From Bacteroidota bacterium (lineage in GTDB: Bacteria > Bacteroidota > Bacteroidia > Cytophagales > Cyclobacteriaceae), in assembly GCA_018266395.1 (NCBI GenBank), contig JAFEAM010000034.1:48795-112794 (forward strand): 64,000 bases of DNA, read 5' to 3'. Shown here piece by piece: positions 17,440-27,114 of the stretch. The notes beneath the pieces were generated by a model, which had not been told where the DNA came from, made no database searches, and was given only the letters and a program-made list of their open reading frames with translations. Numbering within the stretch: the first letter of the stretch is position 1; each line of letters opens with the position of its first letter. Position numbers and translations under genes: made by a program.

Positions 17440-18756
17440 ATGAAAATCAGATCAATTGCCACTTCATTCCTGGTACTTCTGTCCATGCTGACTTTTGGCC
17501 AGGCCAACACAGACAAATTGCGCGCAACAATCAAGGCCAAAGCCGAAGCCATTGACCCGAAAGTCATTGCCTGGCGCAGGGACATTCATCAACATCCCGA
17601 GCTCAGCAACCGTGAAGTCAGAACAGCGGATCTGATTGCCAAACATCTGCAATCCCTCGGCATCGAGGTCAAAACAGGAATTGCCAAGACCGGAGTGGTC
17701 GGAATACTCAAGGGAGCTCAACCGGGTCCCGTTGTCGCACTCAGAGCCGACATGGATGGCCTTCCCGTTCTTGAGGCCAGTGATCTTCCCTTTGCCTCCA
17801 AGGCCAGAGGTGAATTCAACGGACAGGATGCGCCAATCATGCATGCATGCGGGCATGATACCCATGTTGCCATTCTCATGGGGGTGGCCGAGGTGTTAAG
17901 CTCAATGAAGAAAGATCTTAAGGGAACAGTGAAATTTATCTTTCAACCGGCGGAAGAAGGAGCGCCTGCGGGTGAAGAAGGCGGCGCTTATCTGATGGTG
18001 AAGGAAGGCGTACTGGAAAATCCCAAAGTGGATGCAATTTTCGGCCTTCACATTTCATCAGGCAATGAGGTGGGAACCATTACCTACAGGTCGGGCGGGG
18101 AGATGGCAGGCGCCAGCGACGTGAGGATTGTCGTGACGGGCAAACCTTCTCATGGAGCGATGCCGTGGCTATCGGTGGATCCCATCCTGGTGGCATCGCA
18201 GATTGTCACTTCGCTGCACACCATCGTGAGCCGAAATGTAAACATCACTGAAAATCCCGCGATTGTTACCATTGGTTCCATCCATGGCGGCAACCGGGGG
18301 AACATTATCTCCGAGAAGGTAGAAATGGTTGGCACGGTGCGCACACTGAGCAATGATGATGAGAAATTGGTTTTCAGGAGAATCAACGAAATTGTCAAAC
18401 ACACTGCTGAAGCTGCCGGTGCAACGGCCACTGTTGAGTTGCCCTACACCATTCATTATCCTGTGACTTATAATAACCCTGAACTTGTCGCCAAAATGCT
18501 CCCGTCGCTGATGAAAACTGCAGGGCAGAGTAAAGTCGTTCAAACTCCTGCCCGGACCGGAAGTGAAGACTTTTCCTTTTTTGCGGAAAAGGTACCAGGC
18601 TTCTTTTTCTTCCTTGGTGGAATGCCAAAAGGAACCGATCCCGCCAAGGCCGGTCCACACCACACACCACAGTTTTATGTTGATGACAGTGGACTTCAGC
18701 TGGGTGTGAATGCCTTGTGCAACCTGGTGGTGGATTATTCTGCCGGAACGAAATAG
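17440..18756 (+). CDS. Exported M20D amidohydrolase (hippurate hydrolase / IAA-amino acid hydrolase-like)
   Basis: 438 aa; signal peptide MKIRSIATSFLVLLSMLTFGQ. The amidohydrolase core shows WRRDIHQHPELS, the metal site MHACGHDTH (H135, C137, H139), the catalytic acidic pair in FQPAEEG, IFGLHIS, and a dimerisation/lid domain with PSHGAMPW; the final metal His is within GPHHTPQF. This is the M20D pattern, hydrolysing N-acyl amino acids or amino-acid conjugates with a two-metal centre. Export suggests it works in the periplasm. An FHS sugar transporter follows on the same strand after 132 bases containing a perfect dyad, so the two are probably separate units. Confidence 0.87.
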   Translation: MKIRSIATSFLVLLSMLTFGQANTDKLRATIKAKAEAIDPKVIAWRRDIHQHPELSNREVRTADLIAKHLQSLGIEVKTGIAKTGVVGILKGAQPGPVVALRADMDGLPVLEASDLPFASKARGEFNGQDAPIMHACGHDTHVAILMGVAEVLSSMKKDLKGTVKFIFQPAEEGAPAGEEGGAYLMVKEGVLENPKVDAIFGLHISSGNEVGTITYRSGGEMAGASDVRIVVTGKPSHGAMPWLSVDPILVASQIVTSLHTIVSRNVNITENPAIVTIGSIHGGNRGNIISEKVEMVGTVRTLSNDDEKLVFRRINEIVKHTAEAAGATATVELPYTIHYPVTYNNPELVAKMLPSLMKTAGQSKVVQTPARTGSEDFSFFAEKVPGFFFFLGGMPKGTDPAKAGPHHTPQFYVDDSGLQLGVNALCNLVVDYSAGTK

Positions 18757-18802
18757 ATCAGCTGACTGTATTCTGAATTAGGGTCATTTGTTGGCTGTTG
18801 GT

Positions 18803-18820
18803 CGTGAAAATCATTTCACG
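18803..18820. promoter_or_regulatory. 18-bp operator-like dyad upstream of the FHS permease
   Basis: CGTGAAA-ATCA-TTTCACG: perfect 7-base arms with a 4-base spacer, 69 bases before the permease start. No T-run follows, so an operator is more likely than a terminator of the M20 gene. The regulator is unknown. Confidence 0.45.
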
Positions 18821-18888
18821 TCACGGACCCGTACTGTCTGTTGAAATCGATTTTAGATTTATATTAGCTACTGCTAAACCTATTCATT

Positions 18889-20184
18889 ATGGCCGGAGGA
18901 TTTGCCCCGTCGACTGTACCCCTCACCTCAACCGGGGAAAATAAGAGCTATACCTTTGCACTTTCAGTTCTGACTTCCCTGTTTTTCATGTGGGGATTCA
19001 TCACATGCCTTAATGACATCCTGATACCGCACTTGAAGGCCGTGTTCACCCTGAACTACGCACAGGCCATGCTCATACAGTTCTGTTTTTTTACTGCTTA
19101 CTTTATCATGTCGCTTCCCAGCGGTTACATCGTGGAGAAGACAGGGTACAAAAGAGGAATTGTACTGGGTCTCATTATCGCCGGAATTGGATGCCTTATG
19201 TTTTATCCTGCCGCCGGGGCACGCTCCTATGGCTTGTTCCTGACGGCATTCTTTGTTCTGGCATCGGGAATTACCCTGCTGCAAGTTGCGGCGAATCCAT
19301 ATGTTACCATCCTTGGTAAGCCCGAAACAGCTTCGAGCAGACTGAATCTCACCCAGGCTTTCAATTCTTTGGGGACTACCATCGCTCCCATCTTTGGAGC
19401 CTTCCTGATATTATCCATGAGTGTAAAATCAGGGGAAGCTTTGACAAGCCTTACGCCTGAAGAATTAGCCGCTTATCAATTGACGGAAGCAGCAGCAGTG
19501 CAGAAACCATATCTGTTATTGGCAGGAGTTCTCTTTACTATCGCTGCCATTTTTGCCATAATCAAGTTGCCTGTAATTGAAGCCGGTGAACAAGTGGCCT
19601 CTGGTGCGACGACGGGAGAAGAGCGAACATCTGCATGGCAGTATCCCCACCTCATTCTTGGGGCCGTAGGTCTTTTTGTATATGTGGGTGGGGAAGTCTC
19701 TATTGGCAGTTTTCTGGTAAACTTCCTTGGGGAGAAAAACATCGCGGGGCTTGCTGAAGCCGATGCCGGCAAATATGTTTCTTTCTATTGGGGTGGCGCC
19801 ATGGTAGGCCGGTTCATTGGCGCGGCTTTGCTGCAGAAACTCAATCCAGGTAAAGTACTCGGCGCCGCAGCCATGATAGCCGCTACTATGGTGGTCATCA
19901 CCATGCTTTCCAGTGGCACGCTGGCCATGTGGGTGGTGTTGTCGGTGGGACTTTTCAACTCCATCATGTTCCCCAGTATCTTTTCGCTTGGCGTTGCCGG
20001 CCTGGGCAAGCACACAGGCCAGGGTTCAGGGATCCTGTGCATGGCCATTGTTGGAGGTGCACTCATCCCATTGCTGCAAGGGTTTATTGCCGACAGCATT
20101 GGCATTCAGAGAGCTTTCTTTATACCGGTATTGTGCTACCTGTATATAGTTTATTATGGACTGAAAGGTCACAAGATAAGATAA
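18889..20184 (+). CDS. Sugar:H+ symporter, FHS family (FucP/GluP-like)
   Basis: 431 aa, 12 TM segments. Signatures of the fucose-galactose-glucose:H+ symporter branch of [22 protein letters not shown] in TM1 with the conserved N and [25 protein letters not shown] (TM2 and motif A), and [16 protein letters not shown] with [19 protein letters not shown]. Bacteroidota relatives move glucose, galactose, fucose or N-acetylglucosamine; the specific sugar is not evident. It is single or followed by the DUF6090-like gene after 57 bases. Confidence 0.88.
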   Translation: MAGGFAPSTVPLTSTGENKSYTFALSVLTSLFFMWGFITCLNDILIPHLKAVFTLNYAQAMLIQFCFFTAYFIMSLPSGYIVEKTGYKRGIVLGLIIAGIGCLMFYPAAGARSYGLFLTAFFVLASGITLLQVAANPYVTILGKPETASSRLNLTQAFNSLGTTIAPIFGAFLILSMSVKSGEALTSLTPEELAAYQLTEAAAVQKPYLLLAGVLFTIAAIFAIIKLPVIEAGEQVASGATTGEERTSAWQYPHLILGAVGLFVYVGGEVSIGSFLVNFLGEKNIAGLAEADAGKYVSFYWGGAMVGRFIGAALLQKLNPGKVLGAAAMIAATMVVITMLSSGTLAMWVVLSVGLFNSIMFPSIFSLGVAGLGKHTGQGSGILCMAIVGGALIPLLQGFIADSIGIQRAFFIPVLCYLYIVYYGLKGHKIR

Positions 20185-20214
20185 GTCAATCTCCCTCCCC
20201 AAAATGCACGGAGA

Positions 20215-20231
20215 CTGTTCACTTAGAACAG
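20215..20231. other. 17-bp dyad between the permease and the DUF6090-like gene
   Basis: CTGTTC-ACTTA-GAACAG, perfect 6-base arms, 10 bases before the next start and 30 bases after the permease stop. Without a T-run it is either a weak attenuating hairpin or an operator. Confidence 0.35.
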
Positions 20232-20241
20232 GTGCTGTCAA

Positions 20242-20964
20242 ATGTTTAAGAACAAGAGTGTTCAATCCCTTATCACAGAGTTCATTTTGATCATCAGCGG
20301 GATATTGATTTCCCTGTTCGTACAAAACAAGTTTGAAGAGCGTCAGCAGAAAGCTGAGGGAATCAGGATACTCGGCCAGATTGCAAATGATCTCAAACTC
20401 GACACTGCGCTGTTTACTTCAAATCTCAAGAGTGCCGGATATCTCATGGATCAATACAAGTTGCTGTTATCCAAAAAGGGCAATATGGTGAAAGATCCAG
20501 GCATGCCGGCGGTAGTTGAAGGAGTGCTCGCTACAGACAGCAAAGTGCTCACCATGATAAACCGTGGCGGCTATCTTCGGTTCACGTCCTTCGGACAATT
20601 CGAGTTGTACCGGCAGCCGGAACTCATCAATGACATTCTGCACTACTACAACAACCAGAATGAAATGCTTAACTCATTCTCCGAATGGGACAGCAATTAT
20701 GTAAAGGATCAAGTAGTCGGATACTACCTCTCACATCATACAGGCAACCTCCGCAGGTATTTCGAACAGAGCATCCTTCACGACAGCTCACGGGCTGAAG
20801 ATGCCATGATGATGCGCCAAATGCTTGATGATCCGGATTTTCAAAGCATTCAGGTCTACAATTACATAATAAAGATGAATTACTACAATCAGTTGCAGGA
20901 GGCCAGAGAGGAAGCAGTCAGGCTACTCATAAAACTCCAGAACCTTCTTCCTGCACACGATTGA
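20242..20964 (+). CDS. DUF6090-like membrane-anchored protein
   Basis: 240 aa. One N-terminal transmembrane helix (EFILIISGILISLFVQNKFEE) followed by a mainly helical soluble domain. The helix and the following RQQKAEGIRILGQIANDLKLD match the layout of the DUF6090 proteins that are abundant in Bacteroidota. No catalytic motif is visible and the function of the family is unknown. It converges with the glycosyltransferase gene, 17 bases between stops. Confidence 0.6.
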   Translation: MFKNKSVQSLITEFILIISGILISLFVQNKFEERQQKAEGIRILGQIANDLKLDTALFTSNLKSAGYLMDQYKLLLSKKGNMVKDPGMPAVVEGVLATDSKVLTMINRGGYLRFTSFGQFELYRQPELINDILHYYNNQNEMLNSFSEWDSNYVKDQVVGYYLSHHTGNLRRYFEQSILHDSSRAEDAMMMRQMLDDPDFQSIQVYNYIIKMNYYNQLQEAREEAVRLLIKLQNLLPAHD

Positions 20965-20981
20965 CTCCCCTCCTGCCCGCT

Positions 20982-22655
20982 CTATTTGCTTACCGTCACC
21001 TTGTAACGACGGCTGTTGATGGTGGGCGGCAGCCGATCCGTCATGATGATGAAATGCATATCATACTTCCCTGACAAACCGGGGGCAATCAGCTTTACCT
21101 CGATCTCATTGTTAAGTTTGCCTTCAGCTAACTGCGTCAGCAAATATTCTGAGCTCCCATTCCCTTCTGAGGAAAATCTTACACCCAGATACGCCGGAAG
21201 CCTTGTGCCTGCCGGATCCCGAACCTTCTGCGGTCTTTCAATGGTGCACTTTACGGATGTGGAATCATGCGACGATAACTTCTCCACCTTCGTTAACATC
21301 CTGACCTTTATGTCAGAAAAGGACAGAAACGGGTTCATGATCAGGTAGTCACTGACGAGGGGTACACCTGGCACTGAGTCGCTGTACACAATTGATGTAT
21401 TGGGAACGACTACCACCTTTTTACCATTATATGACTTTTCGGTATCCCAGAGGTCATATTGATTCTTACGATAATATTCATTGTTGAGTGAAAATGAAGG
21501 ACTGCCACCATAGAATTCATAAAGCGACGCCCATTGATACGAATTCACGAAGGCAACGGGAAGACTCCCGGCCTTCTCATGGATTCTCCTTGACCACTCC
21601 CTCTTGTCAAAAAACTCATCCTCCAAAAGTCCAGGATAGAGTTTTGAAGGCGAATAGTTGAAAATCAGTACAATTCGAGTCACGAGTATCAAGACAACAG
21701 CAACCGGCAGCAACCTGAAAAAAATCTTTCTTCCGGCAGCAAATTCACTGAGGTGGCGGTAAGTAAAGTATACGGCGGGGAAAATACCTATGAGAGTCCA
21801 GTGGGCCTCTACCCTTCCCCTGAACGTCATGAGCAGAAAGAAGACCAGCACACCACAGAAAACAAATTTCAGTGCTTTTTCAAAGGGCCCCGCAGCACTA
21901 ACCTTATATACGGCCACTAATGCGAATATGCCGGTAAAAGGTCCCAAAAAAAACGGCTGAGACGCCAGGTAATCAATTGTATCCTGCAAGTGATAACTCG
22001 TGCTTCTCTCGAAGAGGTGATAACGAAAGGATGGCCAATCCAGATTTATCTGCCAGATTAAATGAGGAATGCAAAGAACAGCCGACACTCCACAAGAGAA
22101 CCAGAACAAAGGACTCCGCAGCAATCTTAAGTTTGAAAGAATGACGAGTCCAACAAGCAGGACAGCCTGATACTTGGAAAGCAGCATCGCAGCCATGGCT
22201 GCACCCATTGCCAGGGACAACCACCAGTCCTGCCTCTGGAGAAAGCGATTATAGAAGTAAAAGAACAATGAAGATGATAGCAGCAGAGGTGCATCTGGTG
22301 AAGCCAGGAAGCCAAACAGATGCAGCACTCCAATCGAAATCAGTAAGGCATAAAACAGTATTTTGTCTTTCGGCTGAATGACAGATTCCCAAACAATCAT
22401 CGTTGCCAGCGAGGTCAGCACCAGGAAAAATCTTACTCCCAGTTCACCTCCAAACAAAGATGTGCCCGCCTTAATAAGCAGTGCCAAAGCAGGAGGATGA
22501 TCAAAGTATCCCCATGCCAGGTGTTTGGAGTACATCCAATAGTATGCTTCGTCAGCAAACAATTGGGTGTAGGTCGCCTGGAGAAGCAGGGCTCCAAACC
22601 AGACTGGATAGAACCATATCGCCAATGACCGATCTCTGGAAAAAAACAGAGGCAT
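20982..22655 (-). CDS. Integral-membrane glycosyltransferase, PMT/ArnT type (GT39/GT83 clan)
   Basis: 557 aa with about 10-12 TM helices over residues 1-350, then a soluble periplasmic domain. The first loop has the acidic motif ADEAYYWMYSKHLAWGYFDHPP, the Asp/Glu signature of PMT_2/ArnT-type GT-C enzymes that use polyprenyl-phosphate sugars. FLASPDAPLLL in a later loop is also typical. The C-terminal 120 residues are beta-rich (IEVKLIAPGLSGKYDMHFII). Acceptor could be lipid A, a lipid-linked glycan or protein. It is alone, 166 bases after the T9SS protein gene on the same strand. Confidence 0.85.
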   Translation of the reverse strand: MPLFFSRDRSLAIWFYPVWFGALLLQATYTQLFADEAYYWMYSKHLAWGYFDHPPALALLIKAGTSLFGGELGVRFFLVLTSLATMIVWESVIQPKDKILFYALLISIGVLHLFGFLASPDAPLLLSSSLFFYFYNRFLQRQDWWLSLAMGAAMAAMLLSKYQAVLLVGLVILSNLRLLRSPLFWFSCGVSAVLCIPHLIWQINLDWPSFRYHLFERSTSYHLQDTIDYLASQPFFLGPFTGIFALVAVYKVSAAGPFEKALKFVFCGVLVFFLLMTFRGRVEAHWTLIGIFPAVYFTYRHLSEFAAGRKIFFRLLPVAVVLILVTRIVLIFNYSPSKLYPGLLEDEFFDKREWSRRIHEKAGSLPVAFVNSYQWASLYEFYGGSPSFSLNNEYYRKNQYDLWDTEKSYNGKKVVVVPNTSIVYSDSVPGVPLVSDYLIMNPFLSFSDIKVRMLTKVEKLSSHDSTSVKCTIERPQKVRDPAGTRLPAYLGVRFSSEGNGSSEYLLTQLAEGKLNNEIEVKLIAPGLSGKYDMHFIIMTDRLPPTINSRRYKVTVSK

Positions 22656-22821
22656 ATCTCATCTCATTGAACGAAACTCAAGATGCGTACCGCTCTCGCA
22701 TGCAATGCCCTCCCTTCAGCAACAAACGAAATTAATCCAATCGCAAGAACGGTTTGTCGTTTACCCCGAAAGTATATGAATTGGAACGTCCTCGTAGTAT
22801 GATTACTACCTGTTGATACTT

Positions 22822-25533
22822 CTAATATCTGAGGGAAAGCGAACCGCGATACTCCTTTTTAGTAAACCGGATGGAATAGTAATACACTCCCGGCGACTCG
22901 TTTTGACCAAACCATTTGAAATCACGCTCCGTGCTTGAGAAGACAGAACCTCCCCAACGATTGTAGATGTTGACTGACTCAAATTTCGATACGCAGTTAT
23001 CCAATGGTAGTATGTTCTTTGTTTCTCCCGTTACAGGATCCTTGGCTTCCATGGCAAAATAGTCGTTGATATTGTCGCCATTTGGCGAAAAAAAGTTGGG
23101 AGGCTGGAAATTGGTGTCAGAGCCGTCTACGTCTTTGATTTTCAGCGACAAGACAACAGAGTCCCGTTTTACGGAAAAGCAACGGTTGTCTCGAATCCTG
23201 AATGTGAATGAATAGTCGTTCTCGTAGATGTCATTCTGAAAAATCGAGCAATCTGGCGCCCATTGAAAAGCGGTGGTGATGGGGCTGACTCCCTTCACAG
23301 GCTTGAAAGAATAGCCGTCCGGATCCACACTGCCAGTGGGTTTCAGCAGCTCAATCCATAAGCTGTCTTTAGGCGACAGATCTTCATCCGTGCCGGTTAT
23401 TTGAAGTTGAACGGGGATACCTAAGGTATTGGTCAGACTGGCAAGACCGGAGAGCCGCGCAGAACTTACCTGATCGACAATAGTTAAAATGGGAGTGTGG
23501 TTGACCGGCGGGAGTACTTTTAATACAACGTCAACTGTATCGGTTTTGTAGAAATGACATTTATTGAGACTATCCACGACAATAAACCGGAAATCATACA
23601 GGTCCTTTTTCTTCAAATCCATGTTTGCACATTGAAGATTCCACAAGAAAGAGCTTGAAACTGCTCCGGTTCCAGTAGCCGGGAGTGGGCTTATCGTGGC
23701 AGATGTTGTGGCAATGGCAAAGTCAGTGCCGGCTCCCTTCAACTTCAGCAGATCATTGGGGTTAATGTTAGTGCCAAGGATATTGAACTTCAATGTTTCA
23801 AAAATTCTACGACTTACTTCCACTCTCCTTTCGGCAGGATCGCTGGTAAGATCAGTGTCAATAACCGGATCCGCGACAGCAGGAAGAATTACGGACAGGT
23901 TATATTGTGCAACTGCCGGACCCGGTAACAAACATTTGTCCTGATCTTCTACCATAATTCTAACCTGAAAGTTTGTGCGCTTGGTAAAATCGTAAATGTT
24001 GCAAAAAGCATCCCAGGACAACTGTCCATCTGCAGCCCCGGCTACCTGATTGGCGGTGGTGAATGTCATCCCGGCATTCTGTAATACAAATCCGTCTGTC
24101 AGCAACGAGACGATCAATGGATCACCATCATCATCTTTTGCTGCCCACGGCCAGGCTGCCTGCTGGCCCTCTGTCAGCACCGAAGTAACGGGATTGCTGG
24201 AAGTAAAATAGGGTTTGCTGTTAGGCGGGGGCTCTACGTGTACATTCACTTTCAAGGTATCGGTGAGGGGTAAGGCACAGGCATCATCCATTGCCACGAT
24301 CCCGATCTGGGGATCACCTCCTATGAAATAAGGACATTCCGGAAAGCAAATTGTAAATTCAACTGAGCTTCCGTTAATCAGTGTGGCAGTAGTCTCCGCA
24401 GGAAGGATTGAAGACAGGTCTTTTTTGAAGTTTAGCGCCACTGCCTTGATTCTCACACGTTCAGACCCATCACGATCCGCACGCGAGTCGTCATCGGTAA
24501 CCCGGACTTTGATGCAACGCTGGTCATCCGGCATTAAAGACGGAAAGACCACATCCATGGTGTTTTCATAAGTGTAAGAAGCATCATTCAGTTTCTTACC
24601 AACAATTTGCGGAGGCACTGCGTTGGGACAGGCATCGACAACCAGCATCTGAAAATCGCGCCGCGTTTCTCCGATCTTTATCTTATTCCTGTATTCCTCA
24701 ACTTTGACCGCAAACACAAAAAGTCCCTGAAAGCCCGGTGTTACCCTAAGCAGACCATCTTTGCTTATCGACAGGTCGGGATTACCGCCAATGATATTCG
24801 CAAAACTGAACGGAGACCGCCATTTAACCAGTGGATACGGTGCGGGATTGATTGGCGGAAGCGCTTCTGCTGTATGTGTATTCAAGGGTACTGCCAGCGA
24901 ATAGACAAGCGAATCGTTGTCAGCGTCAGTGCCGGAAAAGTCGGCATAGTAGGGCTTGCCGGGACAAGCATAGTCATTGAGCGGAGGGAACAGTTGAGGC
25001 GTTGAATCGACAAAAGGATCTCCTCCCTTTACAACAGGAGGAAATTCAAGATAGAATGTCTGGCCGGCATAATTACTAAAGTTGACCGAGTTCAGCGGAG
25101 GTGCCTCACTGATAATATTGATCAGGCCTGCAGTATTATAATTTCGGCAACACCGCTCCCAAACGACATAGTAGCCGGACGGGTCATTGTAAACCTCCGG
25201 TGACAAGGTGATCAACACAGTGTAGCGCAGTTTTTCGGTTTTGATTTCCCCATGTGAGCATTCAGGTTGAGTATAGGAAACCTTGGTGCTGTCTGAGAAT
25301 GGAAGCGTGATATTCTGCATGATGCTATTGTCCATCTTGCGAAAGATGCGGGCCTGGATAAGCGGATCAAATGCTCCCGGCGATCCGTTGATCTTATCAA
25401 AATATAATATCAGGTTCAACCGGTACTGGTAGCCCGAAAGGTGAATAAGTTCAAATTCACCCCCGACAATATGAGAGGACCTCGCCACCAACGGGCAAAG
25501 CAACAGCAACGCAATGACCGCTACCTTTCTCAT
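22822..25533 (-). CDS. Large secreted protein with T9SS type B (CHU_C) sorting domain
   Basis: 903 aa from the ATG at 25533; the ATG 42 bases upstream would add residues before the signal peptide RKVAVIALLLLCPLVARSS. The chain starts with HIVGGEFELIHLSGYQYRLNL, the opening of many gliding-associated Bacteroidota surface proteins. Several Ig/cadherin-like blocks follow, with repeated LPP-NxxPxxT linkers and W-x-x-x-C strands. The last 90 residues (NFFSPNGDNINDYF, IYNRWGGSVFSS, PGVYYYSIRF) form the gliding-motility-associated C-terminal domain that targets proteins to type IX secretion. Likely a cell-surface or released adhesin. Confidence 0.88.
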   Translation of the reverse strand: MRKVAVIALLLLCPLVARSSHIVGGEFELIHLSGYQYRLNLILYFDKINGSPGAFDPLIQARIFRKMDNSIMQNITLPFSDSTKVSYTQPECSHGEIKTEKLRYTVLITLSPEVYNDPSGYYVVWERCCRNYNTAGLINIISEAPPLNSVNFSNYAGQTFYLEFPPVVKGGDPFVDSTPQLFPPLNDYACPGKPYYADFSGTDADNDSLVYSLAVPLNTHTAEALPPINPAPYPLVKWRSPFSFANIIGGNPDLSISKDGLLRVTPGFQGLFVFAVKVEEYRNKIKIGETRRDFQMLVVDACPNAVPPQIVGKKLNDASYTYENTMDVVFPSLMPDDQRCIKVRVTDDDSRADRDGSERVRIKAVALNFKKDLSSILPAETTATLINGSSVEFTICFPECPYFIGGDPQIGIVAMDDACALPLTDTLKVNVHVEPPPNSKPYFTSSNPVTSVLTEGQQAAWPWAAKDDDGDPLIVSLLTDGFVLQNAGMTFTTANQVAGAADGQLSWDAFCNIYDFTKRTNFQVRIMVEDQDKCLLPGPAVAQYNLSVILPAVADPVIDTDLTSDPAERRVEVSRRIFETLKFNILGTNINPNDLLKLKGAGTDFAIATTSATISPLPATGTGAVSSSFLWNLQCANMDLKKKDLYDFRFIVVDSLNKCHFYKTDTVDVVLKVLPPVNHTPILTIVDQVSSARLSGLASLTNTLGIPVQLQITGTDEDLSPKDSLWIELLKPTGSVDPDGYSFKPVKGVSPITTAFQWAPDCSIFQNDIYENDYSFTFRIRDNRCFSVKRDSVVLSLKIKDVDGSDTNFQPPNFFSPNGDNINDYFAMEAKDPVTGETKNILPLDNCVSKFESVNIYNRWGGSVFSSTERDFKWFGQNESPGVYYYSIRFTKKEYRGSLSLRY

Positions 25534-25638
25534 AATACATTGAATCGAAAGATAAAAAAAAGGGGTACACGGCATGAAATGTCTATCGCTAAATTGCTAC
25601 CTAGTGAACCAAAACGTTGACCAATACTTGACGCTGGA

Positions 25639-27057
25639 ATGAAAAAAGGCGATGTACTCACCGATATCGTGGTAGACACCATGGCGTCTGAAGGCAAGTG
25701 CGTTGGCAGGTATAACGGGCAGGTGGTTTTCATTTCAGGTGCAGCTCCCGGAGATATTGCAGATGTAGTGCTGACTAAAATCAAAAGTACATTTCTGGAG
25801 GCCAGGGCGGTTGCGATCAAACAATTGTCACCCGACCGCTCCCAGCCATTCTGCTCACATTTTGGAAACTGTGGTGGCTGCTCCTGGCAACATATCCGGT
25901 ACGACAAACAGCTTGAATACAAACAAAAGCAGGTTTCTGACAACCTCGAACGCATAGGAGGGCTGGAATTGCCTGCCATGCGTCCCATCATAGGATCGGA
26001 TAAGCAAAGATTCTACCGCAATCGTCTGGATTTCACTTTCACTGCACAACGGTGGCTGACCCATTCTGAAATGACTTCAGGAAATATTTCTGAAGAGCCA
26101 GGATTGGGCTATCACTTGCCTCGCAAGTATGACAGGGTATTCAATGTAGATGAGTGTATGTTGCAGCCTGATCCCTCGAATGCACTTAGGCTGCTGGTCA
26201 GAACAACGGCCATTCAGGAGGGTATTCCTTTCTTTGATCTGAGAAAACAAACCGGCTTCCTCCGCACGCTAACCATCCGCACAGCCAACAGCGGAGAAGT
26301 GATGATCATCCTGCAGGTGACGTATGAAAAAATGGAATGGACTGACAAGATTCTTGCTGCCATCGCCCAGCAATTTCCTGCTGTCACTTCCATATACTAC
26401 GTTGTCAATGGAAAGCGAAACGATACCTTCAGTGATCTTGATATGACGTTATGGAAGGGCTCACCGCATATAACGGAGACGATGCCCCGGCCCGATGGCA
26501 AAGGCACACTTCAATTCAGGGTAGGACCCAAGTCCTTCTATCAGACCAATTCTGACCAGGCCTATAACCTGTACAAGGTGGCCTGGGAAATGGCTGATCT
26601 GAAAGGGACTGAACATGTGTATGACTTATATACCGGCACTGGAACCATTGCAAACTTCGTTGCTGCCAATGCAGCCAGGGTCACTGGTCTTGAGTATGTG
26701 GCCGCCGCCATTGAGGACGCCAAAATCAATTCGGCCATTAATGGGATAGCGAATACGGATTTTCACGCAGGCGACATCAAAGACTTGCTGGACGAAAAAT
26801 TCCTGAACGAACACGGCTGGCCGGACTTGGTGATCACTGACCCTCCCCGAGCGGGAATGCACGAAGATGTGGTCAGAATGCTCTTGAAGGCAGCTCCGCG
26901 AAGAATTGTGTATGTAAGTTGTGGTCCGGCCACACAGGCCCGGGATCTCAAGATCCTCAGTGACCTGTACACGGTGACATCCGTCCAGCCGGTTGACATG
27001 TTCCCACAGACCACGCACGTGGAAAACGTAGTTTGCTGCGATCGTAAGAACCTTTGA
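25639..27057 (+). CDS. rlmD: 23S rRNA (uracil-C5)-methyltransferase, RlmD/RumA family
   Basis: 472 aa. N-terminal TRAM-like domain (1-60), then the 4Fe-4S cysteines C72, C78, C81 (CSHFGNCGGC) and C173 (DECML). The methyltransferase domain has YDLYTGTGTIANF for SAM binding, TDPPRAGMHEDVV, and the catalytic Cys428 in YVSCGPATQARDL; it ends with the family motif FPQTTHVENVV. RlmD methylates U1939; RlmC/RlmCD paralogues methylate U747 and cannot be excluded from sequence alone. It is divergent from the T9SS gene (105 bases) and followed by the racemase after 57 bases. Confidence 0.88.
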   Translation: MKKGDVLTDIVVDTMASEGKCVGRYNGQVVFISGAAPGDIADVVLTKIKSTFLEARAVAIKQLSPDRSQPFCSHFGNCGGCSWQHIRYDKQLEYKQKQVSDNLERIGGLELPAMRPIIGSDKQRFYRNRLDFTFTAQRWLTHSEMTSGNISEEPGLGYHLPRKYDRVFNVDECMLQPDPSNALRLLVRTTAIQEGIPFFDLRKQTGFLRTLTIRTANSGEVMIILQVTYEKMEWTDKILAAIAQQFPAVTSIYYVVNGKRNDTFSDLDMTLWKGSPHITETMPRPDGKGTLQFRVGPKSFYQTNSDQAYNLYKVAWEMADLKGTEHVYDLYTGTGTIANFVAANAARVTGLEYVAAAIEDAKINSAINGIANTDFHAGDIKDLLDEKFLNEHGWPDLVITDPPRAGMHEDVVRMLLKAAPRRIVYVSCGPATQARDLKILSDLYTVTSVQPVDMFPQTTHVENVVCCDRKNL

Positions 27058-27114
27058 TCAACTTCCTTGTTGATGGTTGAGGATGCAAGTGTTAAATTGT
27101 TCTCACCGTCAACC

